DNA of 41,789 bases from contig JAEUHP010000143.1 in assembly GCA_016795295.1 (NCBI GenBank), positions 1 through 41,789 of the forward strand, read 5' to 3'. The notes under the pieces were generated by a model. The model had not been told where the DNA came from and did not search any database. It was given only the letters and a program-made list of their open reading frames with translations. This document shows positions 25,568 through 33,742 of this stretch, in pieces. Made by a program: the position numbers and the translations under genes. Source of the DNA: Planctomycetota bacterium (lineage in GTDB: Bacteria; Planctomycetota; UBA1135; UBA2386). Every line of letters starts with the position of its first letter. Positions within the stretch are counted from its first letter, which is position 1.

Positions 25568-26965
25568 ATGCGCAAAGCCGTCACTCCCTCCTTCCTCCTG
25601 GCCCTGGCCACGGCCGCGGGCACGGCCATGGGTACGGCAACGGCCCAGTGGTCCGCCGTGACGACCAACAACAGCCCGTCGGGACGTACCGACGCCGCCT
25701 GCGCCCACCAGCTCGGCACCGGCACCTCGGTACTGTTCGGCGGCGTGGGCGTCAGCCCGTTCGTACTGCGCTCCGACACCTGGACCTACGACGGCACCGA
25801 CTGGACCCAGGCCACGCCGAACACGTCCCCCTCGGCGCGCTTCGGCATGGCCATGGTGCACGATCTGGCGCGCGGCCGCTGCGTCATGTTCGGCGGCATC
25901 GCGAGCATGGTCTCGATCGCCCTGCCGAACAACCAGACCTGGGAGTGGGACGGCTCCAACTGGGCCCAAGCCGCCCCGACCAACAACCCGGCCGGCCGGG
26001 CCCACTACGGCTTGGCCTACGATGTCGGCCGCCAGCGGGTGGTACTGTACGGCGGCTCGACCAACCCTGGGCAGCTGATCACCTCGAACGAGACCTGGGA
26101 GTACGACGGCATCACCTGGCGGCAGGTGGCGCAGACGGCCGCGGCGAACCCGGGGCCGCGGCAGTATCCGGGCATGGCCTACCACCCACTGTCCGGGCGC
26201 ACCGTGTTGTTCGGCGGCATCAACCCGCAGACCGGCGGCAACAGCGACACTTGGCAGTTCGACGGCACCGCGTGGACCCTCGCGACCAACGCCGGCGCCA
26301 CCCCGGCGCCGCGCAACGCGCCGAAGCTCGCCTACGACGTGGCCCGCGGAACCCTGTTGATGCAGGGCGGCAGTGTGCCGGCCACCGGCGCACCGATCGA
26401 CGAAAGCTGGGACTGGGACGGTGTCGGCTGGCGACGCCTGTTCGTGCCCCAACCGACTTCGCGCAGCCGCAGCCATCTCGTGTACGACGCAGCCCGCGGC
26501 CGCATGGTGCTCTGGGGCGGCGCAACGCCGGGCAACCAGGGGCCGACCGACACCTACGAATTCGGCCCGTTCGTCACGGAGATCGGGCCCGGCTGCGCTG
26601 GCGGCGGTGGCGTGCCGCTGCTGGCCGCCAGCTCGACCCCGCGTCTTGGCACCACCCTGACCACCACCATGACCCAGTTGGCGCCGTGGACGACGTTCGG
26701 CGCGATCGCCGCCGGGTTCAGCACCTACCAGCCGAGCCTGCCGCTCGACGCCCAGGGCCTGCCCGGCTGCGCACTGCACGTGCAGGCGCAGGCCATGGTG
26801 TTCCTGCCGGTGGTCGGCAACGCGGTGACGGTGTCGATCCCGCTGCCGGCCAGCGCCGGGCTGCTCGGCGTGCAGCTCAGCCAGCAGGGCCTGTCGCTCG
26901 ACCCACCGGCCAACTTCGCCGGCATGGTGGTCAGCAACGCCATCACGGCCGTGCTGGGTTGGTGA
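25568..26965 (+). CDS. Secreted Kelch-repeat protein with planctomycete-type C-terminal domain
   Basis: 465 residues. The signal peptide (MRKAV, hydrophobic to about residue 22, likely cleaved after TATA-QW) is followed by about six Kelch/galactose-oxidase-like blades. These are seen as repeated V-L/M-F/Y-GG and T-W-x-W/Y/F-DG-x-x-W patterns (residues about 45-330). The last about 130 residues begin with GPGCAGGGGVPLL and form the Cys/Gly-led beta domain that recurs at the end of many secreted planctomycete proteins. No galactose-oxidase copper ligands can be assigned, so it is probably a binding or surface protein. The ATG at 25568 is chosen for the signal peptide. Confidence 0.87.
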   Translation: MRKAVTPSFLLALATAAGTAMGTATAQWSAVTTNNSPSGRTDAACAHQLGTGTSVLFGGVGVSPFVLRSDTWTYDGTDWTQATPNTSPSARFGMAMVHDLARGRCVMFGGIASMVSIALPNNQTWEWDGSNWAQAAPTNNPAGRAHYGLAYDVGRQRVVLYGGSTNPGQLITSNETWEYDGITWRQVAQTAAANPGPRQYPGMAYHPLSGRTVLFGGINPQTGGNSDTWQFDGTAWTLATNAGATPAPRNAPKLAYDVARGTLLMQGGSVPATGAPIDESWDWDGVGWRRLFVPQPTSRSRSHLVYDAARGRMVLWGGATPGNQGPTDTYEFGPFVTEIGPGCAGGGGVPLLAASSTPRLGTTLTTTMTQLAPWTTFGAIAAGFSTYQPSLPLDAQGLPGCALHVQAQAMVFLPVVGNAVTVSIPLPASAGLLGVQLSQQGLSLDPPANFAGMVVSNAITAVLGW

Positions 26966-27011
26966 CTGTCGCTGGCCTTTCGGCGCGCGCTGGCCGTAGG
27001 ATCGCCGGCGC

Positions 27012-29114
27012 ATGACTGGCCAGAGCTTGTTGGTCGAACTGTTGGTCGAAGAACTGCCGCCGAAGGCGCTGAAGCAACTCGGCGCGGCCTTCGGCGCCCT
27101 GCTGCACGAACGGCTCGCGGGCCTCGGCCTGTGCCGTGCCGACGCCACCGCCACCACCTTCGCCACACCACGCCGGCTCGCCGTGCGCATCGCCGAGGTG
27201 CTGCCACGCGCAGCCGACCAGGCGGTGCGCCAAAAATTGGTGCCGGTGTCGGTTGGACTCGATGCGAACGGCCAGCCGACCCTCGCGCTGCAGAAGAAGC
27301 TGGCCGCCCTCGGCGCGCCGGCGGATGCGTTCGGGCGCCTGCAGCGCGCCAGCGACGGCAAGGCCGAGGCGCTGTTCCTCGACACGGTGGTCGCCGGCAT
27401 CGCCCTGCCGGCCGGCCTGCAGCAAGCGCTCGACGGCACCCTCGCGGCACTGCCGATCCCGAAGGTGATGACCTACCAAGCCGCCGACGGGTGGAGCCCG
27501 CTGCGCTTCGTGCGCCCGGCCCACGGCTTGGTGGCGCTGCACGGCAGAGACGTGGTGCCGGTGCAGGCCCTCGGCCTCGCGGCCGGGCGCCAGACGCGCG
27601 GCCACCGCTTCGAGTGCAGCCTCCCGGTGCTCGAACTGCGCTCGGCCGATGCCTACGAGACCCAACTGGAGCAGGAAGGTGCCGTGGTGGCATCGTTCGC
27701 CGCCCGGCGCAAAGCGATCGCCGAGCAGTTGCAGCAGCTCGCCAACGCCGAAGGCCTGCGACCGATCGACGACCCGGCGCTGCTCGACGAAGTCACTGCC
27801 CTGGTCGAACGGCCGCAGGTGCTGCGCTGCCAGTTCGAGCCAGAGTTCCTGGAAGTGCCGCAGGAGTGCCTGATCCTGACCATGAAGCAGCACCAGAAAT
27901 ACTTCCCGTTGCTGGATGCGCAGGGGGTGCTGACCAACCAGTTCCTGGTGGTGGCGAACGTGCGCCCAACCGACCCCAGCGCGGTGGTCACGGGCAACGA
28001 ACGGGTGGTGCGGCCGCGCCTCGCCGACGCGCGGTTCTTCTACCAACAGGACCGCAAGAAGCCGCTGGCCGCGCGCCTGCCGGGCCTCGACCAGGTCGTC
28101 TACCACCAAAAACTCGGCAGCCAGGGCGAACGCGTCCAGCGGCTGCGCCACTGCGCAGCGGCTCTCGGCGAACGCCTCGGCGGCTCCGCACTCGCGGCCA
28201 CCGCGGCGCGCGCAGCCGAGTTGGCCAAAACCGATCTGCTGACCGAGATGGTCGGTGAGTTCCCGGAGTTGCAGGGCATCATGGGCGGCTACTACGCGCG
28301 GCACGACGGCGAGCCGGAGGCGGTGGCCCAGGCGATCGAAGACCACTACCGGCCGCGCTTCCAGGGCGATGCGCTGCCGCGCGAACTCGCCGGACTGTGC
28401 GTGGCGCTGGCCGACAAACTCGACACCCTGGTGGGCCTGTTCGGCATCGGGCAGTTGCCGACCGGCGACAAGGATCCGTTCGCGCTGCGGCGCCACGCAC
28501 TCGGTGTGGTGCGCATGCTGATCGAGCGCGACCTGCCGCTGCGGCTCGACGACCTGCTGCGCACCGCGGCGGTCGGGTTCGGCGCGAAGATCACCGATCC
28601 GACTGCGGCGCTGCTCGGGTTCGTGTTCGAGCGGCTCGCGTTCTTGCTCAAGGAGCAAGGCCACCCGGCCCGCGAAGTCGACGCCGTGCTGGCGCTGCGC
28701 CCGCTGCGCCTTGGCGAAGTGCCGCACCGACTGGCCGCAGTGCGCGCGTTCGCTGCGCTGCCCGAGGCGGAAGCACTCGCCGCCGCCAACAAACGCATCG
28801 GCAACATCCTGAAGAAGTCGACCGCCGCACCAGGCACGGCGGTGGCCGAGAGGCTGCTGCAAGAGCCCGCGGAGCGCGCGCTGTTCGGCGCGCTCGGGGC
28901 CGTGCGCGGCACGGCGCAGGCAGCCCTGGCGAACGCCGACTACCGCGGCGCCCTGCTGGCCTGCGCCCAACTGCGCGGCCCGGTCGACGCCTTCTTCGAC
29001 GCGGTGATGGTCAATGCCGAGGACGCCGCGCTGCGAGCCAACCGCCACGCGTTGCTCGGCGCGCTGCACGGGCTGATGAACCAGGTGGCGGAGCTCGCCA
29101 TCTTGGCTGGTTGA
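27012..29114 (+). CDS. glyS: Glycyl-tRNA synthetase beta subunit
   Basis: 700 residues (E. coli GlyS 689). The start MTGQSLLVELLVEELPPKAL is the typical family N-terminus. Family regions follow in order: FATPRRLAVRI, the PKVMTYQAADGWSPLRFVRPAH segment, LTMKQHQKYFPLLD, then FFYQQDRKKPLAARLPGL. The HD-like and helical body contains LTEMVGEFPELQGIMGGYYA and FGIGQLPTGDKDPFALRRHALGV, and a DALR-type anticodon-binding C-terminus ends the protein. It pairs with GlyQ (alpha), which carries the catalytic site and is not in this window, to charge tRNA-Gly in the cytosol. It lies 46 bp after the Kelch gene. Confidence 0.97.
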   Translation: MTGQSLLVELLVEELPPKALKQLGAAFGALLHERLAGLGLCRADATATTFATPRRLAVRIAEVLPRAADQAVRQKLVPVSVGLDANGQPTLALQKKLAALGAPADAFGRLQRASDGKAEALFLDTVVAGIALPAGLQQALDGTLAALPIPKVMTYQAADGWSPLRFVRPAHGLVALHGRDVVPVQALGLAAGRQTRGHRFECSLPVLELRSADAYETQLEQEGAVVASFAARRKAIAEQLQQLANAEGLRPIDDPALLDEVTALVERPQVLRCQFEPEFLEVPQECLILTMKQHQKYFPLLDAQGVLTNQFLVVANVRPTDPSAVVTGNERVVRPRLADARFFYQQDRKKPLAARLPGLDQVVYHQKLGSQGERVQRLRHCAAALGERLGGSALAATAARAAELAKTDLLTEMVGEFPELQGIMGGYYARHDGEPEAVAQAIEDHYRPRFQGDALPRELAGLCVALADKLDTLVGLFGIGQLPTGDKDPFALRRHALGVVRMLIERDLPLRLDDLLRTAAVGFGAKITDPTAALLGFVFERLAFLLKEQGHPAREVDAVLALRPLRLGEVPHRLAAVRAFAALPEAEALAAANKRIGNILKKSTAAPGTAVAERLLQEPAERALFGALGAVRGTAQAALANADYRGALLACAQLRGPVDAFFDAVMVNAEDAALRANRHALLGALHGLMNQVAELAILAG

Positions 29115-29257
29115 GACCTGGGACTGCCGGCGGCCCACCAACCACCCGCCACCCCGAAACACGGAGCAGCGTATCTCAGCCACTCCGTACGGGTGCCGCC
29201 CCGGGCATTTCTCCGCCGACGAACAACTCGGCAGAAATCCAGCGAACCAACCGCGTG

Positions 29258-29300
29258 CTCGGAACGTCCCATTCCGAGCCCCCTCTGGATTCCCAGGGGG
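29258..29300 (+). other. Two consecutive hairpins in the glyS - secreted protein spacer
   Basis: Perfect 7-bp stem CTCGGAA/TTCCGAG (29258-29264, 29272-29278), followed directly by an imperfect CCCCCT/AGGGGG stem (29279-29284, 29295-29300). They may end the glyS transcript or lie in the leader of the next gene; no T-run is seen. Confidence 0.35.
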
Positions 29301-29400
29301 ACTTGCGCATCCTCTGGACCGAGTTAGCCTCCTTGGCCTACGCGGTCCACAAGGTCGCGTATCCTCCCTTCACCAAACCCTAGCAAACCCGAACGCACCC

Positions 29401-31119
29401 ATGCTCAAGCCTGTCCTGCTAGCTCTCTCCACCCTCACGACGCTCGCCGTCGCCCAATCCCCGCTGGTCACCCTGACCGGCGGCACGAACCAGGGCAACG
29501 CCGGCGGCGGCCTCTACTTCGACCTCCAGGTCAACACGACGGTCACGATCAACCAGATCAGCGTGCGGACTGGCTCCGCGACCACCACGCCGACCACCGG
29601 GACGAGCGTGATGGAAGTGTGGCTTGGCCCGTCGACCTACGTCGGCAACGTCACCAACCCGACCCTCTGGACCCTGGTCACCACCGGGACCGGCACGGTG
29701 GGACCGAGCGTGGTCGCACCGATGGTCCTGACCACGCCGATCGCCCTCGGCCCGGGCAACTACGGGGTGGCGCTGCGCTCCCTGACCACGGCCTCTGGCG
29801 GCAACGTGGCCTGGGGTTTCGGCTACACCAACGGCGCGGGCAACAACACCCCCCTGATCTGTGGTGCGACCCCCGGCTCGTGCCTGAACTCGATCTTCAC
29901 CAACAGCGAACTGACCCTGCGCGCCGGCGCCGCGCAGAACGCGTTCCTCACCGGCGGCATCTTCACGCCCCGTATCTTCAATGGCGAGATCCACTACACG
30001 CTCGGCGGCACGCCGATCGCCGTGGCCGCCTGGGAAGGTATCGGCCGCGGCTGCTACGACCGCTCGCGGGCCACGTATGAGTTCTGGCCGAGCGGCGCGT
30101 TCGTCGACTTCGGCACGGTGACGGCGGGCGGCTCGGGCATTTCCTCCATGCTCATGGCCTTCCAGGGCGACCGCTACCTGATCACCCCGGGCACCAACGC
30201 GGTCCAGACGCCGGTTTCGGCCAACTTGGCCCTCGGTGACGACGTCAACCAGGTGATCACCCTGGATCCGGCGAGCCCGACCATCGGCTACCTCGGCACC
30301 ACCGGTCTGACCCTGACCGCGGTCGTGTCGATGTGCTCGAACGGGTTCATCAACTTCGACGGCACCACCGGCGCGGCGGTGGCCGTGTCCCCGGCCAACT
30401 TCCTGAACAATGCTGCGATGTACGGCAACTGGAAGGACTTCGACCCGTCGGTCGCGGGCACGACCCACTACGAGTACGACGGCACGCTGGGGGCGCACAT
30501 CTTCACCTGGAATGGCGTCAACGACTGGAACATCGCGGCCTCGCCGAACACCTTCCAGATCCTCTGCTACGACAACCTGAACGTCGAGTACCGCTGGGGC
30601 GCCATGAGCCAGCTCGGCGGTGGCGCTTGGCCGGTGGTCATGGGCCACAGCCCCGGCGGCGGCGTGCGCGACGACGGTGGCTGGGACCTCTCGGCCCGTA
30701 TGGGTGGCCCGACCGGCACCGGCTTCTTCAGCGGTAACGTCGACAACGCGCCGCTGGCGCTGTCGATGACCGGCCGGCCGCTGCTCGGCTCGTCGCCGTC
30801 GCTGGTCACCAGCAGCATGGAACCGGGCCAGAACGCCGGCTTCCTGTTCATCGGCTTCGTCGGCACGCCCAGCGGCGCCAGCTTGGCAGGCTTTGGCATT
30901 CCGGAGTGCCTCGGCTACGTCAACTTCTTCGCGTCGAGCTCGCTGTTCTGGGTCGGCTCGCCCACGGCCTCGCAGAGCTTCCCGATCGCCAACAACCCGG
31001 CCTTCAACGGCGTCAACTTCTTCGCCCAGTCGGCCGCCATCAACTCGACGTTCAACAATGCCTTCGGCCTCGGTGTGAACGTGTCGAACGGCGTGCGGGC
31101 GCGACTCGGCAGCCTGTGA
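29401..31119 (+). CDS. Large secreted beta-rich protein, planctomycete type
   Basis: 572 residues. A clear signal peptide (MLKPVLLALSTLTTLAVA, cleavage near AQS) predicts export. The mature protein is rich in Thr, Gly, Asn and aromatic residues, with few Lys. The pattern suggests two or more beta-sandwich domains. The first (about 20-200) resembles planctomycete repeats beginning VTLTGGTNQGNAGGG. The second (about 205-450) holds GIGRGCYDRSRATYEFW and FINFDGTTGAAVAVSPANF, with a NIDO-like feel. No catalytic motif is seen; it is likely a surface or extracellular structural protein. Codon use is very clean and a strong hairpin pair follows the stop, suggesting high expression. Confidence 0.82.
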   Translation: MLKPVLLALSTLTTLAVAQSPLVTLTGGTNQGNAGGGLYFDLQVNTTVTINQISVRTGSATTTPTTGTSVMEVWLGPSTYVGNVTNPTLWTLVTTGTGTVGPSVVAPMVLTTPIALGPGNYGVALRSLTTASGGNVAWGFGYTNGAGNNTPLICGATPGSCLNSIFTNSELTLRAGAAQNAFLTGGIFTPRIFNGEIHYTLGGTPIAVAAWEGIGRGCYDRSRATYEFWPSGAFVDFGTVTAGGSGISSMLMAFQGDRYLITPGTNAVQTPVSANLALGDDVNQVITLDPASPTIGYLGTTGLTLTAVVSMCSNGFINFDGTTGAAVAVSPANFLNNAAMYGNWKDFDPSVAGTTHYEYDGTLGAHIFTWNGVNDWNIAASPNTFQILCYDNLNVEYRWGAMSQLGGGAWPVVMGHSPGGGVRDDGGWDLSARMGGPTGTGFFSGNVDNAPLALSMTGRPLLGSSPSLVTSSMEPGQNAGFLFIGFVGTPSGASLAGFGIPECLGYVNFFASSSLFWVGSPTASQSFPIANNPAFNGVNFFAQSAAINSTFNNAFGLGVNVSNGVRARLGSL

Positions 31120-31145
31120 GCTGCGACCTGCTTCGATGACCGCAT

Positions 31146-31203
31146 CGGCCGCCCTGCGGCGGCCGTGCGCAAGCGGCCGCGACCTAGTCGCGGCCGCTTT
31201 GCA
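31146..31203 (+). terminator. Double-hairpin terminator after the secreted protein gene
   Basis: First stem CGGCCGCC/GGCGGCCG (31146-31153, 31158-31165). Then a perfect 12-bp stem (31171-31182 with 31188-31199, 5-nt loop), followed by a short T/ATTT-containing tail. It lies 26-80 nt after the stop at 31119. Confidence 0.65.
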
Positions 31204-31245
31204 TTTGGGGGACAGCTCCGCACAGGTCGCAGGAGCATCTGACCG

Positions 31246-32247
31246 ATGGCAGCGTTGCACAGCCAGCCGATAGGCTTCCTTACCATGCTCCTAGCCTCCC
31301 CTTCCGCCCTCCTGGCCGCGGTGGCATTGCTGCTGCCCGTGCTCGCCGCCCAGGCTCCCACTGCGCCGCCCAAGGTCCCGAGTCAGGCCGAGCGCATCGC
31401 ACTGAGGGACGCCAAACGAAAGCTGCCCGCATTCGCGCGTTGGCAAGCCAGCTTCGACTTCGATGCCGCCAAGCGCCAGGCCGCCAAGGACGACCGTGCC
31501 ATCCTGGCCTACTTCACCGTCAGCCTGACTCCGAACCCGGCGTGCGACGCTGCGGAATCCGGGCTGCTCGCAACCAGCGAGTTTGCGCAAGTGGCGGCGG
31601 ACTTCGTGCCGTTCGTGCACATCACCTCGGGAGTCGAGGGCGAGCCGTATCCCAATCTGATGCACCGCACCGTGGGTGCCATCGCGCCCACGCTCGCGTT
31701 CCTCGAAACGGATGGCACGGTGTTGGCGACGGTGCGCCCCCTGGAACTGGCGGTGCTGCGCGATCTGGCGACCAAAGTGCAGGCGCTGTTCGCCGCGCGC
31801 CGCATGCAAGCCTCCACCACCGACCCCAAGGCCCGGGACCGCGCTCTGTTCCTGGCCGAATTCGACCTCGCGCGGATTCCCCCGGCGAACCTGGCCAGCC
31901 GCGCAGCAACGGCCGGACTCACGGCAGAACAACTCCAACTCCTGGACCCGAAGTTGGTCGATGCCGAGCTCGCCGTGATCTCCGCTGCCTCGCGCCTCGA
32001 GAACCGCACGCAACAAGCAGCCCAAGTCGCCGCGCTGCACGCCGCGGGACGACGCCCCACCGAAGCCAGGGCAACCCTGTTCTGGGGCTTCGTCCTGGTA
32101 CACGCCGCCGCCACCAAGAATGGCACGCTTGCGGACCAAGCCTATGCCGAGCTGCTGCAGCGCGAGAGCAAGACCAAGGATCTGCGCAGCGTGCTCGCCT
32201 CCCGCGAACAGTGGCAGAAGCTCGTGGCCGAGGCAAAGCAGCCGTAG
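31246..32247 (+). CDS. Exported thioredoxin-fold-like protein without CxxC
   Basis: 333 residues from ATG 31246, which has an AGGAG site 10 nt upstream (31231-31235); an alternative ATG at 31285 would start closer to the signal peptide. Hydrophobic residues about 15-35, ending PVLAAQA, predict export. Residues about 70-185 look like a thioredoxin-type domain (AILAYFTVSLTPNPACDAAE, FVPFVHITSG, APTLAFLETDGTVLATV), but the redox CxxC is reduced to NPAC, so disulfide chemistry is unlikely. The C-terminal half is helical. The fold call is by pattern only. The gene follows a strong terminator and so probably has its own promoter. Confidence 0.72.
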   Translation: MAALHSQPIGFLTMLLASPSALLAAVALLLPVLAAQAPTAPPKVPSQAERIALRDAKRKLPAFARWQASFDFDAAKRQAAKDDRAILAYFTVSLTPNPACDAAESGLLATSEFAQVAADFVPFVHITSGVEGEPYPNLMHRTVGAIAPTLAFLETDGTVLATVRPLELAVLRDLATKVQALFAARRMQASTTDPKARDRALFLAEFDLARIPPANLASRAATAGLTAEQLQLLDPKLVDAELAVISAASRLENRTQQAAQVAALHAAGRRPTEARATLFWGFVLVHAAATKNGTLADQAYAELLQRESKTKDLRSVLASREQWQKLVAEAKQP

Positions 32248-32380
32248 TGCACCGCAACGGGTGACGAAGGACTGGACGACGGCCGCGCCATGCTGCATGG
32301 TGTACTGACCTGCGTCGCGCCGTACGCGGTGTGCGGCACAGCGCGCAGCGTTCCCTCACCTAGAACCCACGGAGTCTCCC

Positions 32381-32485
32381 ATGGCCAAGGGCCAACAGCA
32401 GAAGAAGGAAACCAAGAAGCAGCCGCAGAAGACCCTCAAGGAGAAGCGCGCTGAGAAGCAGGCCAAGAAGGCCATGAAGGGCTGA
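32381..32485 (+). CDS. Lysine-rich 34-residue microprotein
   Basis: Short frame starting ATG-GCC-AAG and ending TGA, with a GGAG site 6 nt before the start (32371-32374). The product has about 12 lysines and a hydrophilic, helix-prone sequence (MAKGQQQKKETKK..., then TLKEKRAEKQAKKA). No membrane or signal segment is seen. Similar tiny Lys/Glu/Gln-rich proteins occur in many bacteria without known role; binding to nucleic acid or ribosome is a guess from charge. It sits alone between an exported-protein gene and a hairpin at 32509-32537, an arrangement that supports a real, independently ended gene. Confidence 0.7.
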   Translation: MAKGQQQKKETKKQPQKTLKEKRAEKQAKKAMKG

Positions 32486-32508
32486 GCCCACGCTCCCCAC
32501 GCCGACAG

Positions 32509-32537
32509 CCGACCTGCGGCCAGACGCCGCAGGTCGG
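32509..32537. terminator. Bidirectional terminator-like hairpin
   Basis: A perfect 12-bp stem (CCGACCTGCGGC with GCCGCAGGTCGG, 5-nt loop) lies 24 nt after the microprotein stop and 17 nt before the end of the opposing gene. There is no T-run. Confidence 0.5.
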
Positions 32538-32554
32538 CCGGCGACCGAGCGGTG

Positions 32555-33265
32555 TCACCGCACTTGCAGAAGCCCGACCGGATCCCCGACCAGCGCCGTC
32601 GGCACCAGTTCCTCGTCCGCCTCGATCGCAGCCCCTGCCAGCTCGGCCTGTTCGAGGAACCAACTCACCTCTTCGGCCGTGGTGGTGATCCACCCGGGCC
32701 GTGACAGCCGCCCGAACAAGACGGCTGCCAGCTCACGCGCTTGCTCGCGCTCGGCCACGAACTTCGCGACGTCGATCTGCACGGGCGCCAAGCGGCCGTA
32801 GGCAACCTCGCTGAGCACCGGCCAGGTCTCCGGATCGGTGAACACGCTGACGCACCCCAGGTGGTCGAACGCCGCCGCCGCCGCGAGCGTGCGCGCATCG
32901 ACCGGCTGGTAGCGGCACGGCATTTCGGGCACGGCCTGCTCGAGTGCGCGGTTGAGCAGTTCGCACTCCGCCACCCGCAGGTTGGTGGCCAGGACCTGAC
33001 GACCCTGACGCATGGTCTCCGCGAGCAAAACCGGCACTTCCGCGAGCCCAGCACCGACCCACAGCGAAGTCCCCCCACGCGGCAGAGCGGCCAACAGCCG
33101 CCGCGCCAGCGCGAGCCCGTGCTCCTGCACCAGCGCCCGCCGTTCGGGCCAACGCGCCTCGACCGGGTCGTTGCAGTAGATCGCACCGAGGGCTGGCCAG
33201 TCGCAGGCGTCGAGCACCGCCGCGGTCAGCGCGGCGACGCGCGACCAACTTGCGCCGGCACTCAC
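32555..33265 (-). CDS. Unknown protein with Rossmann-like GxG loop
   Basis: 236 residues from the GTG at 33265, fixed by the GTGA overlap with the upstream DUF971 stop. A TSLWVGAGLAEVPVLLAE segment (66-83) followed by VLATNLRVAECELLNRAL (91-108) resembles motif I and the acidic strand region of SAM-binding methyltransferase folds. The canonical acidic residue is Asn, so cofactor binding is uncertain. The rest is helical and Ala/Leu-rich. No signal peptide is seen. Coupling to DUF971 suggests a shared task. I do not recognise the family. Confidence 0.7.
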   Translation of the reverse strand: MSAGASWSRVAALTAAVLDACDWPALGAIYCNDPVEARWPERRALVQEHGLALARRLLAALPRGGTSLWVGAGLAEVPVLLAETMRQGRQVLATNLRVAECELLNRALEQAVPEMPCRYQPVDARTLAAAAAFDHLGCVSVFTDPETWPVLSEVAYGRLAPVQIDVAKFVAEREQARELAAVLFGRLSRPGWITTTAEEVSWFLEQAELAGAAIEADEELVPTALVGDPVGLLQVR

Positions 33266-33573
33266 GAAGGGCTCCGCGGCGCACCCAACTCCCGGAGCAT
33301 GCCAAAAGCGAAGATGCCGGTTTTGTGGCCGTCGCTCCAGACGAACGACAAGCCGTAACGACCGACCAGTTCGGCCCCGAGCACCAGGATGTCCTCGGGC
33401 ACCGTGCGCGGGTCGAGCAACACCCGCCCCGTGCCCTCCTCGATGCAAGACGCACACGGGCAGGCGAGCCGCAGGTCGCGCGCGGAGTATTCGGAGACGG
33501 AGCCGTCCCGCCACTCGATGCGGAACCGGAACGGCGACAGCAGATCGGCCTTCTTGGGCAGGGGCTGGTTCAT
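33262..33573 (-). CDS. DUF971 (gamma-butyrobetaine hydroxylase-like N-terminal domain) protein
   Basis: 103 residues, normal for a stand-alone DUF971 domain. Typical features: FRFRIEWRDGSVSEYSARDLRLACPCASCIEE (cysteines near 50, 52 and 55) and a GRYGLSFVWSDGHKTGIFAF segment. The same fold is found fused to Mrp/ApbC-type Fe-S carriers and at the N-terminus of gamma-butyrobetaine hydroxylase, where it binds a metal; a role in metal or Fe-S handling is a family-level inference. The start at 33573 gives MNQPLPKKAD; upstream open sequence is not family-like. It is translationally coupled to the downstream gene and divergent from mobA. Confidence 0.88.
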   Translation of the reverse strand: MNQPLPKKADLLSPFRFRIEWRDGSVSEYSARDLRLACPCASCIEEGTGRVLLDPRTVPEDILVLGAELVGRYGLSFVWSDGHKTGIFAFGMLRELGAPRSPS

Positions 33574-33742
33574 GAGCCGGAGTTTCGAACCTCCACGCGC
33601 CGCGCGCGGAGCCGGGCGAGCGTAGGGCCAGACACCACCAGCGGCCAAGGCCATTTGCCGCCACCGAGGTGCGGTTGCGGCGGTGTGCATACCGGGGGCA
33701 GCAACGCTTGCAGCCTGCGAGGCGAAGCCCGACAACTCCAGC

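Noticed and set aside
25568..26965. Galactose oxidase activity for the Kelch protein
   Set aside because: The propeller repeats are present but the copper ligands and Cys-Tyr cofactor pair could not be assigned.
23278..27015. Very long plus-strand open frame (over 1200 codons) across the octaheme cytochrome and Kelch genes
   Set aside because: Arg/Pro/His/Gln-rich with no domain pattern. It is a high-GC shadow of real genes in other frames; the cytochrome and Kelch frames carry clear motifs.
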